Below, piece after piece: positions 25,998-34,015 of a stretch of 37,081 nt of DNA. Under the pieces are notes generated by a model. The model did not search any database. It saw only the letters and a program-made list of their open reading frames with translations, and was not told the DNA's origin. A program made the position numbers and the translations under genes. Source of the stretch: Pseudomonas sp. UMAB-08 (GTDB lineage: Bacteria; Pseudomonadota; Gammaproteobacteria; Pseudomonadales; Pseudomonadaceae); contig NZ_LT607428.1 in NCBI RefSeq assembly GCF_900095225.1, forward strand, positions 1 through 37,081, written 5' to 3'. Each line of letters opens with the position of its first letter. The first letter of the stretch is position 1.

Positions 25998-26036
25998 AAA
26001 GCCGGGTCTTATGGTAACGAAGACCCGGCTTTTTTA
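25997..26036 (+). terminator. cbrB Rho-independent terminator
   Basis: A perfect 14-bp stem AAAAGCCGGGTCTT (25997-26010) with AAGACCCGGCTTTT (26020-26033) around a 9-nt loop, followed by more Ts. Confidence 0.93.
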
Positions 26037-26094
26037 TGCCTGCCAAAAACCGCCATTCCCCGCCAGCCCCCGGTTTTAAAGGGATTTCAAAAGT

Positions 26095-26110
26095 TGGCAC
26101 AGGTCCTGCT
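26095..26110 (+). promoter_or_regulatory. Sigma-54 promoter of crcZ
   Basis: TTGGCAC-N5-CTGCTA, that is GG (26096-26097), ten bases, then GC (26108-26109), fits the -24/-12 consensus. The predicted start is near 26121. Confidence 0.9.
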
Positions 26111-26120
26111 ATATGTCTTG

Positions 26121-26482
26121 TACAAGAACAATAACAAGCAATGCAAAAGACAATAAAAATAAGACGAATCGACTCACGCACAATAAAAACAACACGGCGG
26201 AGGCGCAGCTAACTGATTCTTTTGGAGAGGAGTTGTATTTGGGGCTTGCCCCGCAACCAGGCCGAGAATAATAAAAAGCTACCCTAAGGTAGAGCCTGAA
26301 CTGGTTGGATCGAACGATCATTGCAACGCAGCGACCAAAGCAATCCGTTTGCTCTTGACTCCCGACTGGGAGGTTTCACAGGCGAAAAGCTTGTGGATTG
26401 GGCACTCAATAAAAACAAAAAGCCCGACTCGATAATAAAAATAAAGCGCAAACACTTTGGGGGAGCTTCGGCTCCCCCAGTA
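26121..26482 (+). ncRNA. crcZ: CrcZ, Hfq/Crc-sequestering small RNA
   Basis: An sRNA of about 360 nt that titrates the Hfq-Crc complex and so relieves catabolite repression. It lies between cbrB and pcnB as in other pseudomonads, behind a sigma-54 promoter and CbrB site. Six A-rich clusters contain one or more AAnAAnAA catabolite-activity motifs: 26124-26137, 26152-26162, 26182-26192, 26267-26277, 26408-26421 and 26434-26445. The 3' end is set by the GGGGGAGC-TTCG-GCTCCCCC hairpin (26459-26478), which lacks a clear U-tract. The 82-codon open frame inside it has no support as a gene. The coordinates of both ends are estimates. Confidence 0.93.
26458..26479 (+). terminator. crcZ 3' hairpin
   Basis: A perfect 9-bp stem (TGGGGGAGC with GCTCCCCCA) on a TTCG loop; AGTAGCTTC follows rather than a T-run. 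It probably defines the CrcZ 3' end. The 160 nt from here to pcnB probably hold the pcnB promoter, but none stands out. Confidence 0.65.
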
Positions 26483-26641
26483 GCTTCTGCAAAAAACCCC
26501 TCATGGTCTAACGCTCAAGCGCCCGATACAGCCCCCTGCGCGCAGCTTCCTACACCATCCCCCGACTAAATGCTAGAATCCCCGCCCATCATGCGGTCAT
26601 TCTTGTTTTTTGGCCGAATATCCCTTCAAACAGTGCATCCC

Positions 26642-28042
26642 ATGCTGAAGAAGCTATTCCAGTCATTCCGTTCCCCCGTGCGTCGACCGCAACATATTCG
26701 CAGCACGCCTGAAGTGCTCACCAGCAGCCAACACTCGCTGCAGCGCGGCCAGTTCAGTCGTTACGCCGTCAGTATTGTCGAGCGCTTGCAGAACGCCGGC
26801 TATCAGGCCTATCTGGTCGGCGGTTGTGTGCGCGACCTGATGCTGCATATAACGCCCAAGGATTTCGACGTCGCCACCAGCGCCACGCCGGAACAAGTCC
26901 GCGCAGAGTTCCGTAACGCACGCGTCATTGGCCGTCGCTTCAAACTGGTTCACGTCCATTTCGGTCGTGAAATCATTGAAGTCGCGACGTTTCGCGCCAA
27001 CCATCCGCAAGATGATGAAGAAGAGGACAGCAACCAGTCCTCCCGCAATGAAAGCGGACGCATCCTGCGCGACAACGTTTACGGCACCCTTGAAGAAGAC
27101 GCCCAACGTCGCGACTTCACGATCAACGCGCTGTATTACGATCCGGTCAGCGAGCGTGTCCTCGACTACGCCAATGGCGTGCATGACATTCGCAATCGCT
27201 TGATCCGCCTGATTGGCGATCCCCAGCAGCGTTACAAAGAAGATCCAGTGCGCATGCTGCGGGCCGTGCGTTTCGCCGCCAAGCTGGATTTCGGCATTGA
27301 AAAACACAGTGCCACGCCGATTCAGCAATTAGCGCCCATGCTGCGGGACATCCCTTCCGCACGCCTGTTCGAAGAAGTGTTGAAGCTGTTCCTGTCCGGC
27401 TACGCAGAGTCCACCTTCGAAATGCTGGTCGACCTTGAGCTGTTCGAGCCACTGTTCCCGGCCAGCGCCAAGTCTCTCGAACTGAACCCGACGTACACGC
27501 ACACGCTGATCAGCGAAGCATTGGCCAATACCGACCTGCGTATTTCGCAGAACAAACCGGTTACCCCTGCCTTCCTGTTCGCCGCACTGCTCTGGCCTGC
27601 CCTGCCGGCCAAGGTGATTCGCCTGCAGGAACGCGGCATGCCGCCGATTCCGGCCATGCAGGAAGCCGCCCACGAACTGATCACCGAACAGTGCCAGCGC
27701 ATCGCCATTCCGAAGCGCTTCACCCTGCCGATCCGCGAGATCTGGGACATGCAGGAGCGTCTGCCTCGTCGTACCGGCAAACGTGCCGATCTGTTGCTCG
27801 ATAACCCGCGTTTCCGTGCGGGCTACGACTTCTTGCTGTTGCGTGAAACCGCGGGCGAAGAAACCGACGGTCTTGGCGACTGGTGGACTGATTATCAGGA
27901 AGGCAACGACAGCGAACGACGCAACATGATTCGTGATCTGGGCAGCAAGCCCGATGCCACAGGTGCAGCACCGCGCAAACGCCGTCGCAGCACCGGCAGC
28001 AAACGCAAGCGCGCCGACGCACCGACCACTTCAGACGACTGA
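26642..28042 (+). CDS. pcnB: Poly(A) polymerase I
   Basis: Adds 3' poly(A) tails that mark RNAs for decay. The 466-residue protein is of the class II nucleotidyltransferase family. The head domain has LVGGCVRDLM (about 58-67), and the metal-binding pair is in PKDFDVATSA (about 74-83). The RRDFTINALYYDP segment and the tRNA-binding-type neck KEDPVRMLRAVRFAAKL follow. The tail is rich in Lys/Arg, which distinguishes PcnB from CCA-adding enzymes. The start at 26642 (MLKKLFQSFRSP) agrees with family N-termini as I recall them, although no clear ribosome binding site precedes it; the longer frame from 26570 is less likely. folK follows at once. Confidence 0.94.
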   Translation: MLKKLFQSFRSPVRRPQHIRSTPEVLTSSQHSLQRGQFSRYAVSIVERLQNAGYQAYLVGGCVRDLMLHITPKDFDVATSATPEQVRAEFRNARVIGRRFKLVHVHFGREIIEVATFRANHPQDDEEEDSNQSSRNESGRILRDNVYGTLEEDAQRRDFTINALYYDPVSERVLDYANGVHDIRNRLIRLIGDPQQRYKEDPVRMLRAVRFAAKLDFGIEKHSATPIQQLAPMLRDIPSARLFEEVLKLFLSGYAESTFEMLVDLELFEPLFPASAKSLELNPTYTHTLISEALANTDLRISQNKPVTPAFLFAALLWPALPAKVIRLQERGMPPIPAMQEAAHELITEQCQRIAIPKRFTLPIREIWDMQERLPRRTGKRADLLLDNPRFRAGYDFLLLRETAGEETDGLGDWWTDYQEGNDSERRNMIRDLGSKPDATGAAPRKRRRSTGSKRKRADAPTTSDD

Positions 28043-28059
28043 TGGAGGGGCGATTGATC

Positions 28060-28533
28060 ATGGAGCGTGTCTATATCGGCCTGGGCAGCAATCTGGCTGA
28101 CCCGGCCGAGCAACTGCGCAACGCCCTCAAGGCTCTGGGGCAATTGGCCCACTCCAGGCTGGTGGGCGTGTCTTCCTTTTATGCCAGCGACTCGTTGCTG
28201 CCCGGCCAGCCGCGCTTTACCAATGCGGTCGCCGCGCTTGACAGCGAACTTGAACCCTTGGCTTTGCTCGACGCATTGCAGGCCATCGAGCTCGATCAAG
28301 GCCGCGAACGCCACGAGCGCTGGGGCCCGCGCACGCTGGACCTGGATATCCTGCTATTCGGCGAACGCCTGATTGATGAGCCTCGCTTAAAAGTGCCGCA
28401 CTATCACCTGCATGCCCGACCCTTCGTCCTGTATCCCCTGGCCGAACTTGCGCCTGAGTTACTCCTGGCTGACGGCCGATCCCTGGATCAGCTACTGGCA
28501 GACTGCCCATTCGTTGGGCTTGAGCGCCTCTAG
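28060..28533 (+). CDS. folK: HPPK, hydroxymethyldihydropterin pyrophosphokinase
   Basis: Transfers pyrophosphate from ATP to 6-hydroxymethyl-7,8-dihydropterin in folate synthesis. The 157-residue protein has the N-terminal VYIGLGSNLADP and the signature ERWGPRTLDLDILLFGE with the two Mg-binding aspartates. I chose ATG 28060 with GGAGGGG 9 nt upstream; an in-frame ATG at 28042 overlaps the pcnB stop (TGATG) but would lie upstream of that site. It is in an operon with pcnB, an order conserved in gammaproteobacteria. Confidence 0.95.
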   Translation: MERVYIGLGSNLADPAEQLRNALKALGQLAHSRLVGVSSFYASDSLLPGQPRFTNAVAALDSELEPLALLDALQAIELDQGRERHERWGPRTLDLDILLFGERLIDEPRLKVPHYHLHARPFVLYPLAELAPELLLADGRSLDQLLADCPFVGLERL

Positions 28534-28873
28534 CGTCAGGGCCCGACAGCAGAGCTGCGGATATCCCCGGTCCTGAGGGCATTTATTCGCGATATTAGCG
28601 ACCCGGTTTATCTGCCCGGGAACGCCTGATCGGAGCCGCGCGCCGTAACACCTAACGCTCAATGAGCGGTAACAGGCACACAAAAACGGTAACACCTGTA
28701 ATTGACTTCACGCCCCCTCCTCACGAAGATAGGCGTCCCGCTGTCCCCTACCGGGCACAAGGGCGCAAATCAGGCCATGGACAAACACCGCCAAAGACGG
28801 TGTGCCTGTTTTTTCAGATGATCTCACGCGTTGCTCGCAGTAGTTTTCACAGCGCCTGAACGAGGACTTTTTC
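28534..28873 (+). promoter_or_regulatory. folK-panB intergenic region with GTAACA repeats and a hairpin
   Basis: This 340-nt gap has no gene. Three direct GTAACA hexamers lie at 28645-28650, 28669-28674 and 28689-28694. A TTGACT at 28702-28707 could be a -35, but no good -10 follows. A hairpin ACACCG/CGGTGT (28785-28790 with 28798-28803) is followed by GCCTGTTTTTTC, a plausible Rho-independent terminator or attenuator 60 nt before panB. If this is a terminator, the pan promoter must lie beyond it or read-through must be controlled. Confidence 0.45.
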
Positions 28874-29674
28874 ATGCCAGAAATATCCCTGACGACCCTG
28901 CAAGGCCTCAAGCAGAAAGGTGAAAAAATCACCATGCTGACCTGCTATGACGCGACCTTTGCTCACGCAGCCAGCCAGGCAGGCGTCGAAGTTCTCCTGG
29001 TCGGCGATTCTCTGGGCATGGTGTTGCAGGGCCATGACAGCACCCTGCCCGTCACCAATGCCGAGATGGCCTACCACGTTGCCTGCGTCAAACGCGGCAA
29101 TCAGGGGGCATTGATTCTCGCCGACCTTCCTTTCATGGCCTATGCCACCCTTGAGCAGACCTTCGCCAACAGCGCGCAGTTGATGCAAGCCGGTGCGCAC
29201 ATGATCAAGGTCGAAGGCGCCGCGTGGCTGGCCGAATCGATTCGGTTGCTGGCCGAACGTGGTATCCCGGTCTGTGCGCACATGGGCCTGACACCGCAAT
29301 CGGTGAACATTCTTGGCGGCTATAAGGTGCAAGGTCGCCTGGAAGCTCAAGCCCGCCAGATGCGCGCTGACGCCATCGCACTGGAACAAGCAGGGGTCTC
29401 CATGATCCTGCTTGAGTGCGTCCCCAGCGAACTGGCCCAGGAAATCACCCACGCCGTAAAAGTCCCGGTCATCGGGATCGGCGCAGGCAGCGGGACTGAC
29501 GGCCAGGTACTGGTATTGCATGACATGCTTGGCCTGTCCATTACCGGCCGTGTGCCCAAGTTCGTCAGGAACTTCATGACCGGCCAGCCCGATATCCAGT
29601 CGGCGTTACAGGCGTATGTAGCCGCCGTCAAAGACGTGAGTTTCCCGGCAACTGAACACGGATTCTCGGCATGA
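28874..29674 (+). CDS. panB: 3-methyl-2-oxobutanoate hydroxymethyltransferase
   Basis: First committed step to pantothenate: adds a hydroxymethyl group from methylene-tetrahydrofolate to ketoisovalerate, an intermediate from the ilv pathway. The 266-residue TIM-barrel shows ITMLTCYDATFAHAASQAGVE, the metal and substrate segment LLVGDSLGMVLQGHDSTLPV, and the conserved region GAHMIKVEGAAW and LTPQSVNILGGYKVQGR. GAGGAC precedes the ATG at good spacing. The stop overlaps panC by ATGA. Confidence 0.97.
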   Translation: MPEISLTTLQGLKQKGEKITMLTCYDATFAHAASQAGVEVLLVGDSLGMVLQGHDSTLPVTNAEMAYHVACVKRGNQGALILADLPFMAYATLEQTFANSAQLMQAGAHMIKVEGAAWLAESIRLLAERGIPVCAHMGLTPQSVNILGGYKVQGRLEAQARQMRADAIALEQAGVSMILLECVPSELAQEITHAVKVPVIGIGAGSGTDGQVLVLHDMLGLSITGRVPKFVRNFMTGQPDIQSALQAYVAAVKDVSFPATEHGFSA

Positions 29675-30522
29675 ACACAGTAAAAACCGTACGTGAATTG
29701 CGTGCCGCCGTTGCTCGAGCACGTAGCGAAGGCAAACGGATCGGCTTGGTCCCAACCATGGGTAACCTGCACAGCGGCCACGCTGCATTAGTCGTCAAGG
29801 CCGCCCAACGTGCCGATTTCGTGGTGGCGAGCATCTTCGTCAACCCGCTGCAGTTTGGCCCGACCGAAGACCTGGCGACCTACCCGAGAACACTGCCCGC
29901 CGATCAGGAAACGCTGCTGCAGGCCGGTTGTCATCTGCTGTTCGCACCGTCGGTCGAAGAAATGTACCCGCATGGCATGGAAGACCAGACCCTGGTCAGT
30001 GTTCCGCACTTGTCTGAAGGGCTGTGCGGCGCCAGTCGTCCCGGCCATTTCGATGGCGTGGCCACGGTGGTCAGCAAGCTGTTCAACATGGTTCAGCCCG
30101 ATCTCGCGATCTTCGGCCAGAAGGACTTCCAGCAACTGGCAGTGATTCGCGCGCTGGTTCGTGACCTGAACATGCCGATCCAGATCATCGGCGAACCGAC
30201 CGTACGTGCGGCCGATGGCCTGGCGCTGTCGTCGCGCAACGGCTATCTCAGCGAAGAGCAACGTGCTGCAGCGCCGGCGCTGTATCGCGTGATAAAACAC
30301 ATTGCCGAGGCTATCCACATCGGTGAGCGCGATTTGAACCTCCTGCTCGCCAACGGTGTGGATCAACTCAAAGCCGCCGGGTTTCGCCTCGATTATCTGG
30401 AAATTCGCAACGCAACCACCCTTCGCCCCACCACAGCGGAAGATCACGACCTGGTGATTCTGGCAGCGGCCTATATGGGTTCAACACGCTTGATCGACAA
30501 TCTGCACCTGACCAAGGAATAA
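29671..30522 (+). CDS. panC: Pantothenate synthetase
   Basis: ATP-dependent ligation of pantoate to beta-alanine. The 283-residue protein of the HIGH-type nucleotidyltransferase fold has PTMGNLHSGHAALV with the H-x-G-H motif, FVNPLQFGPTEDL, FGQKDFQQL, and the KMSKS-like SSRNGYLS. The ATG lies inside the panB stop (ATGA), so it is translationally coupled; panD follows after 2 nt. Confidence 0.97.
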   Translation: MNTVKTVRELRAAVARARSEGKRIGLVPTMGNLHSGHAALVVKAAQRADFVVASIFVNPLQFGPTEDLATYPRTLPADQETLLQAGCHLLFAPSVEEMYPHGMEDQTLVSVPHLSEGLCGASRPGHFDGVATVVSKLFNMVQPDLAIFGQKDFQQLAVIRALVRDLNMPIQIIGEPTVRAADGLALSSRNGYLSEEQRAAAPALYRVIKHIAEAIHIGERDLNLLLANGVDQLKAAGFRLDYLEIRNATTLRPTTAEDHDLVILAAAYMGSTRLIDNLHLTKE

Positions 30523-30524
30523 AA

Positions 30525-30905
30525 ATGCACGCAATCATGCTCAAGGCCAAGCTGCACCGTGCCGAAGTCACTCACGCCGTACTCGACTACGAAGGCTCTT
30601 GCGCCATCGACGGCGAATGGCTGGACCTGTCAGGGATTCGCGAATACGAGCAAATCCAGATTTACAACGTCGACAATGGCGAGCGCTTCACCACCTACGC
30701 CATTCGTGGCGAAGAAGGGTCACGCATGATTTCCGTGAACGGCGCCGCCGCCCATAAAGCGAAGGTCGGTGACCGTGTGATCATCTGCGCCTATGCTCAC
30801 TACAGCGAAGCAGAACTGCTCAATTTCAAACCGCGCATGCTGTACATGGCCGCCGGTAATGAACTTAGCCACACCAGCAATGCCATACCCGTGCAGGTTG
30901 CCTGA
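30525..30905 (+). CDS. panD: Aspartate 1-decarboxylase
   Basis: Makes beta-alanine from aspartate using a self-generated pyruvoyl group. The 126-residue proenzyme has the autocleavage site G24-S25 in YEGSCAIDG. The tyrosine and arginine of the active site (IYNVDNGERFTTYAI) and the C-terminal half needed for tetramer assembly are also present. An AAGGA site lies at the panC end. It completes panB-panC-panD as a single operon. The 226 nt to pgi hold a TTGACG (about 30954) without a matching -10 and nothing else clear. Confidence 0.97.
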   Translation: MHAIMLKAKLHRAEVTHAVLDYEGSCAIDGEWLDLSGIREYEQIQIYNVDNGERFTTYAIRGEEGSRMISVNGAAAHKAKVGDRVIICAYAHYSEAELLNFKPRMLYMAAGNELSHTSNAIPVQVA

Positions 30906-31131
30906 GTTATCCCTGAACACGTAAAAATGACGACCCACTGGAAGGCCCGGCCCTTGACGTGTGAAAGCGTACCGCGCGAAAGCAAAGCAGCGCGCAGACG
31001 GGCCGAGCAACTCGCGTTAGAGTTCAGTTATCCGTCTACGCTCACTGACAGAGCATCGATGTCTTCACACCCACCGTCCGGGCTTGTTTAGCGCCCGAAA
31101 AGGCAGTTCAAGTACAAGGAAACCCTCAGCG

Positions 31132-32796
31132 ATGGCGTACTACCGCACTCCTATTGACGCGACTACCCTGCCCGCCTGGCAGGCGCTGAATCAACACCGC
31201 GAAGCCATGCAGGATTTCAGCATGCGCGAGGCGTTCAATGCAGACCCGCAACGTTTTACTCAATTTACCCTCAGCAGCTGCGGGCTGTTTCTCGACTATT
31301 CGAAAAACCTGATCACCCACGAAACCCGCGACCTGTTGGTGGGCCTTGCTAACGAAGCAGGCTTGCAGGACGCGATCAAGGCATTGTTCTCCGGCGAACT
31401 GGTCAACGCATCCGAAGGCCGCCCGGCCCTGCACACTGCGCTGCGCCGCCCGGTAGGCGACAAGCTGTCGGTGAATGGCGTCAACGTGATGCCTGAAGTG
31501 CACAAAGTGCTCAACCAGATCACCGAGCTGGTCGGTCGTATTCATGACGGTTTATGGCGCGGTTACACCGAAAAGCCCATCACCGACGTAGTCAACATCG
31601 GCATCGGCGGCTCCTTCCTCGGCCCGGAACTGGTGTCCGAAGCGCTGCTGTCTTACGCGCAGAAAGGCGTGCGCTGCCACTATCTGGCGAATATCGACGG
31701 CAGTGAGTTCCATGAGCTGTCGCTCAAGATTCGCGCAGAGACCACCCTGTTCATCGTCTCGTCAAAGTCATTCAACACCCTGGAAACCCTGAAGAACGCC
31801 CAGGCCGCACGCGCTTGGTATCTGGCGCAAGGCGGTTCCGAAGCGGAGCTGTACCGTCACTTCATCGCTGTTTCCAGCAACAACGCTGCGGCGGTGGCTT
31901 TCGGGATCCGAGAAGAAAACATCTTCCCGATGTGGGACTGGGTTGGCGGTCGTTATTCGCTGTGGTCGGCCATCGGCCTGCCGATTGCCCTGGCCATCGG
32001 CATGTCCAACTTCAAAGAGCTGCTGTCCGGCGCCTACACCATGGACCAGCACTTCCAGAGCGCACCGTTCGAACAGAACATGCCTGTGCTGCTGGCCCTG
32101 CTCGGGGTCTGGTATGGCAACTTCTGGGGTGCGCAAAGCCACGCGATCCTGCCGTACGACCACTACCTGCGCAACATCACCAAGCACTTGCAGCAACTGG
32201 ACATGGAGTCCAACGGCAAGAGCGTACGCCAGGACGGCTCACCAGTGTCCACCGACACCGGCCCGGTTATCTGGGGCGGCGTGGGTTGCAACGGCCAGCA
32301 CGCTTATCACCAGTTGCTGCACCAAGGCACACAGCTGATTCCGGCTGACTTCATCGTGCCGATCGTCAGCTTCAACCCGGTGGCCGACCACCACCAATGG
32401 CTATACGCCAACTGCCTGTCGCAAAGCCAGGCGCTGATGCTCGGTAAAACCCGCGCCGAAGCTGAAGCCGAGCTGCGTGACAAAGGCATGGCCGAAGAAG
32501 AAATCCAGAAACTCGCGCCGCACAAAGTGATTCCGGGCAACCGCCCGAGCAACACCCTGGTCGTAGAGCGCATCAGCCCACGCCGTCTTGGCGCGCTGGT
32601 GGCGATGTACGAGCACAAAGTGTTCGTCCAGAGCGTCATCTGGGGCGTCAACGCCTTCGACCAATGGGGCGTGGAACTGGGCAAGGAGCTGGGCAAAGGC
32701 GTCTACAACCGCCTGACCGGCAGCATTGAAGAGCCGGCAGACGACGCGTCGACCCAAGGCTTGATCAATTACTTCCGTGGTCGTCACCGCGGCTGA
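31132..32796 (+). CDS. pgi: Glucose-6-phosphate isomerase
   Basis: Interconverts glucose 6-phosphate and fructose 6-phosphate. In Pseudomonas it feeds gluconeogenic and Entner-Doudoroff cycling carbon. The 554-residue protein has the family segments NIGIGGSFLGPELV, FIVSSKSFNTLETLKNA and GGRYSLWSAIGLPIAL, the glutamate/histidine region NGQHAYHQLLHQG and DQWGVELGKELG. The start at 31132 (MAYYRTPIDATTLPAW) has AAGGA about 11 nt upstream; the longer frame starts with a TTG. Last conserved core gene before the accessory right end. Confidence 0.97.
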   Translation: MAYYRTPIDATTLPAWQALNQHREAMQDFSMREAFNADPQRFTQFTLSSCGLFLDYSKNLITHETRDLLVGLANEAGLQDAIKALFSGELVNASEGRPALHTALRRPVGDKLSVNGVNVMPEVHKVLNQITELVGRIHDGLWRGYTEKPITDVVNIGIGGSFLGPELVSEALLSYAQKGVRCHYLANIDGSEFHELSLKIRAETTLFIVSSKSFNTLETLKNAQAARAWYLAQGGSEAELYRHFIAVSSNNAAAVAFGIREENIFPMWDWVGGRYSLWSAIGLPIALAIGMSNFKELLSGAYTMDQHFQSAPFEQNMPVLLALLGVWYGNFWGAQSHAILPYDHYLRNITKHLQQLDMESNGKSVRQDGSPVSTDTGPVIWGGVGCNGQHAYHQLLHQGTQLIPADFIVPIVSFNPVADHHQWLYANCLSQSQALMLGKTRAEAEAELRDKGMAEEEIQKLAPHKVIPGNRPSNTLVVERISPRRLGALVAMYEHKVFVQSVIWGVNAFDQWGVELGKELGKGVYNRLTGSIEEPADDASTQGLINYFRGRHRG

Positions 32797-32814
32797 TCCA
32801 TCCTCCGCCACACC

Positions 32815-32851
32815 TAAAAACCCGCCCCCTCGCAAGAGGCGGCGGGTTTTT
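32815..32851. terminator. Bidirectional terminator between pgi and the DUF6708 gene
   Basis: The stem AAAAACCCGCC...CCTC with GAGG...GGCGGGTTTTTT has T-runs on both strands. It serves pgi from the left and the accessory minus-strand operon from the right, and overlaps the stop codon of the latter. Confidence 0.9.
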
Positions 32852-33921
32852 TAATGCCCCTGCCCATACTCCACATAGCGTGCCATCAGGTTCGGGCGGC
32901 GGAAGGTGTCGATCTGATCGATCTGGCCGCGCATGTGGTAGAGAGCCCCTTCAAACGTTTCGTCGTCCATGTCGATCCACAACCGTGGATTTCGGCCGAC
33001 TTCGCGGTCGTATCGGGCCGTCACAGGGTCGAGGTTGCGGAATTCTTCGTAACGTGGCAAGTCGGGCAACGGGCGGCGGGTGTCCATGTAGTTCTGCAAA
33101 AAATCCCACAGGGCACAGCACAACTCGCCAGCGCCCGGCGGAACCAGCGCGCCGAAGTTGATGACGATGTCACGATAGCGGTGGGCGATGTACAGCACAT
33201 TCATCGGCAAGCCCTGACGGTCCGGGGTCGTGGCGATATAGGCGTCGAACTCGTAAAACGGCGCGGTCAGTTCACCGATGGTGCCGTTCTTTTTGTATTC
33301 ACCGTTATTATCGTAATCAAACAGCGTGACAAGGCCGGTGCGACGGTTGATCTCCCAGATCGGACCTCGGGAGGGTTTGACCCAGAGATGGGGGAAGTAG
33401 CGGATGACTAGGTGACCCATTAGCCAGCAGGCTAAAGGCGTGACTACAAGCACGTAAATCATTGACAAATAAGACGCAACCAGTGTTAGCCACGGATCCT
33501 GACTATCAACGAGTTCGGTTAAGTACACCAAGGTCAACAACAAAGACATTAGGAAAAATAAAAACCGCCCCCCTCCTGTCAGATAGATCCAAAAGTGAGA
33601 CCGTTTGGACCATAAGGCAAACCTGATGTGCACATGGTCTTCTCGGTGATGAAAGTCCACGTGCTCATAAGGGGCTGGAACGTAAGTGCCCAGTACCCGT
33701 TTCTCTTCCCTCTCCTTTAATAAAAGTTCTTGGCGACGAAGGGTGCCTGGTTTTCTTCCGGTCATGAGGTTGTCAGTGGCAACCTCCTGCGTCATGCCCC
33801 AAGGCAGACGCACCTTGGCAAAACGTCGAATCCACGAACGCTCTGCCGAAGGCGGTTGTTTGGGGATCTGATCAGAGCGATAGGCTGTAGGCGCGTAATA
33901 AGATGAGTTCATGGCCGTCAT
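32851..33921 (-). CDS. DUF6708-type membrane protein, copy 1
   Basis: A 356-residue protein that I recognise as similar to DUF6708 proteins found beside type VI effector genes in Pseudomonas. The N-terminus is hydrophilic (PPSAERSWIRRFAKVRLPWG), two hydrophobic segments lie at about 112-137 and 145-172, and a soluble domain starting LWVKPSRGPIWEINRRTG fills the rest. Function is unproven; a partner or immunity role to the adjacent toxin-like protein is inferred. It starts inside the stop of a 28-codon toxin-tail copy (ATGA). The C-terminal ~170 residues are almost identical to copy 2, while the transmembrane middle differs. Last gene of the minus-strand run, ending in the terminator. Confidence 0.78.
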   Translation of the reverse strand: MTAMNSSYYAPTAYRSDQIPKQPPSAERSWIRRFAKVRLPWGMTQEVATDNLMTGRKPGTLRRQELLLKEREEKRVLGTYVPAPYEHVDFHHREDHVHIRFALWSKRSHFWIYLTGGGRFLFFLMSLLLTLVYLTELVDSQDPWLTLVASYLSMIYVLVVTPLACWLMGHLVIRYFPHLWVKPSRGPIWEINRRTGLVTLFDYDNNGEYKKNGTIGELTAPFYEFDAYIATTPDRQGLPMNVLYIAHRYRDIVINFGALVPPGAGELCCALWDFLQNYMDTRRPLPDLPRYEEFRNLDPVTARYDREVGRNPRLWIDMDDETFEGALYHMRGQIDQIDTFRRPNLMARYVEYGQGH

Positions 33922-34004
33922 TCGCCGCTCTGCGCTTTATGGGTGATTTCGTCGGCCCAGAACAGTTGTTCGACTTTCTCGAAGTTCGGCTTGGCGTAGG
34001 TCAT
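33918..34004 (-). pseudogene. 28-codon remnant copy of the toxin-like protein's C-terminus
   Basis: The frame begins MTYAKPNFEK and ends HKAQSGE. From AKPNFEK to the end it matches the last 25 residues of the large protein upstream at 21 positions. It lies between the two DUF6708 genes, 11 nt after the stop of copy 2, and its stop overlaps the start of copy 1 in the same ATGA arrangement as the full toxin and copy 2. It is therefore a duplicated module boundary, either a relic or a retained coupling mini-gene. Confidence 0.85.
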
Positions 34005-34015
34005 CTCACTGGAGC

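Noticed and set aside
26321..26569. An 82-codon frame between cbrB and pcnB
   Set aside because: Falls inside the crcZ sRNA and runs through its A-rich Hfq/Crc sites and 3' hairpin; no ribosome binding site.
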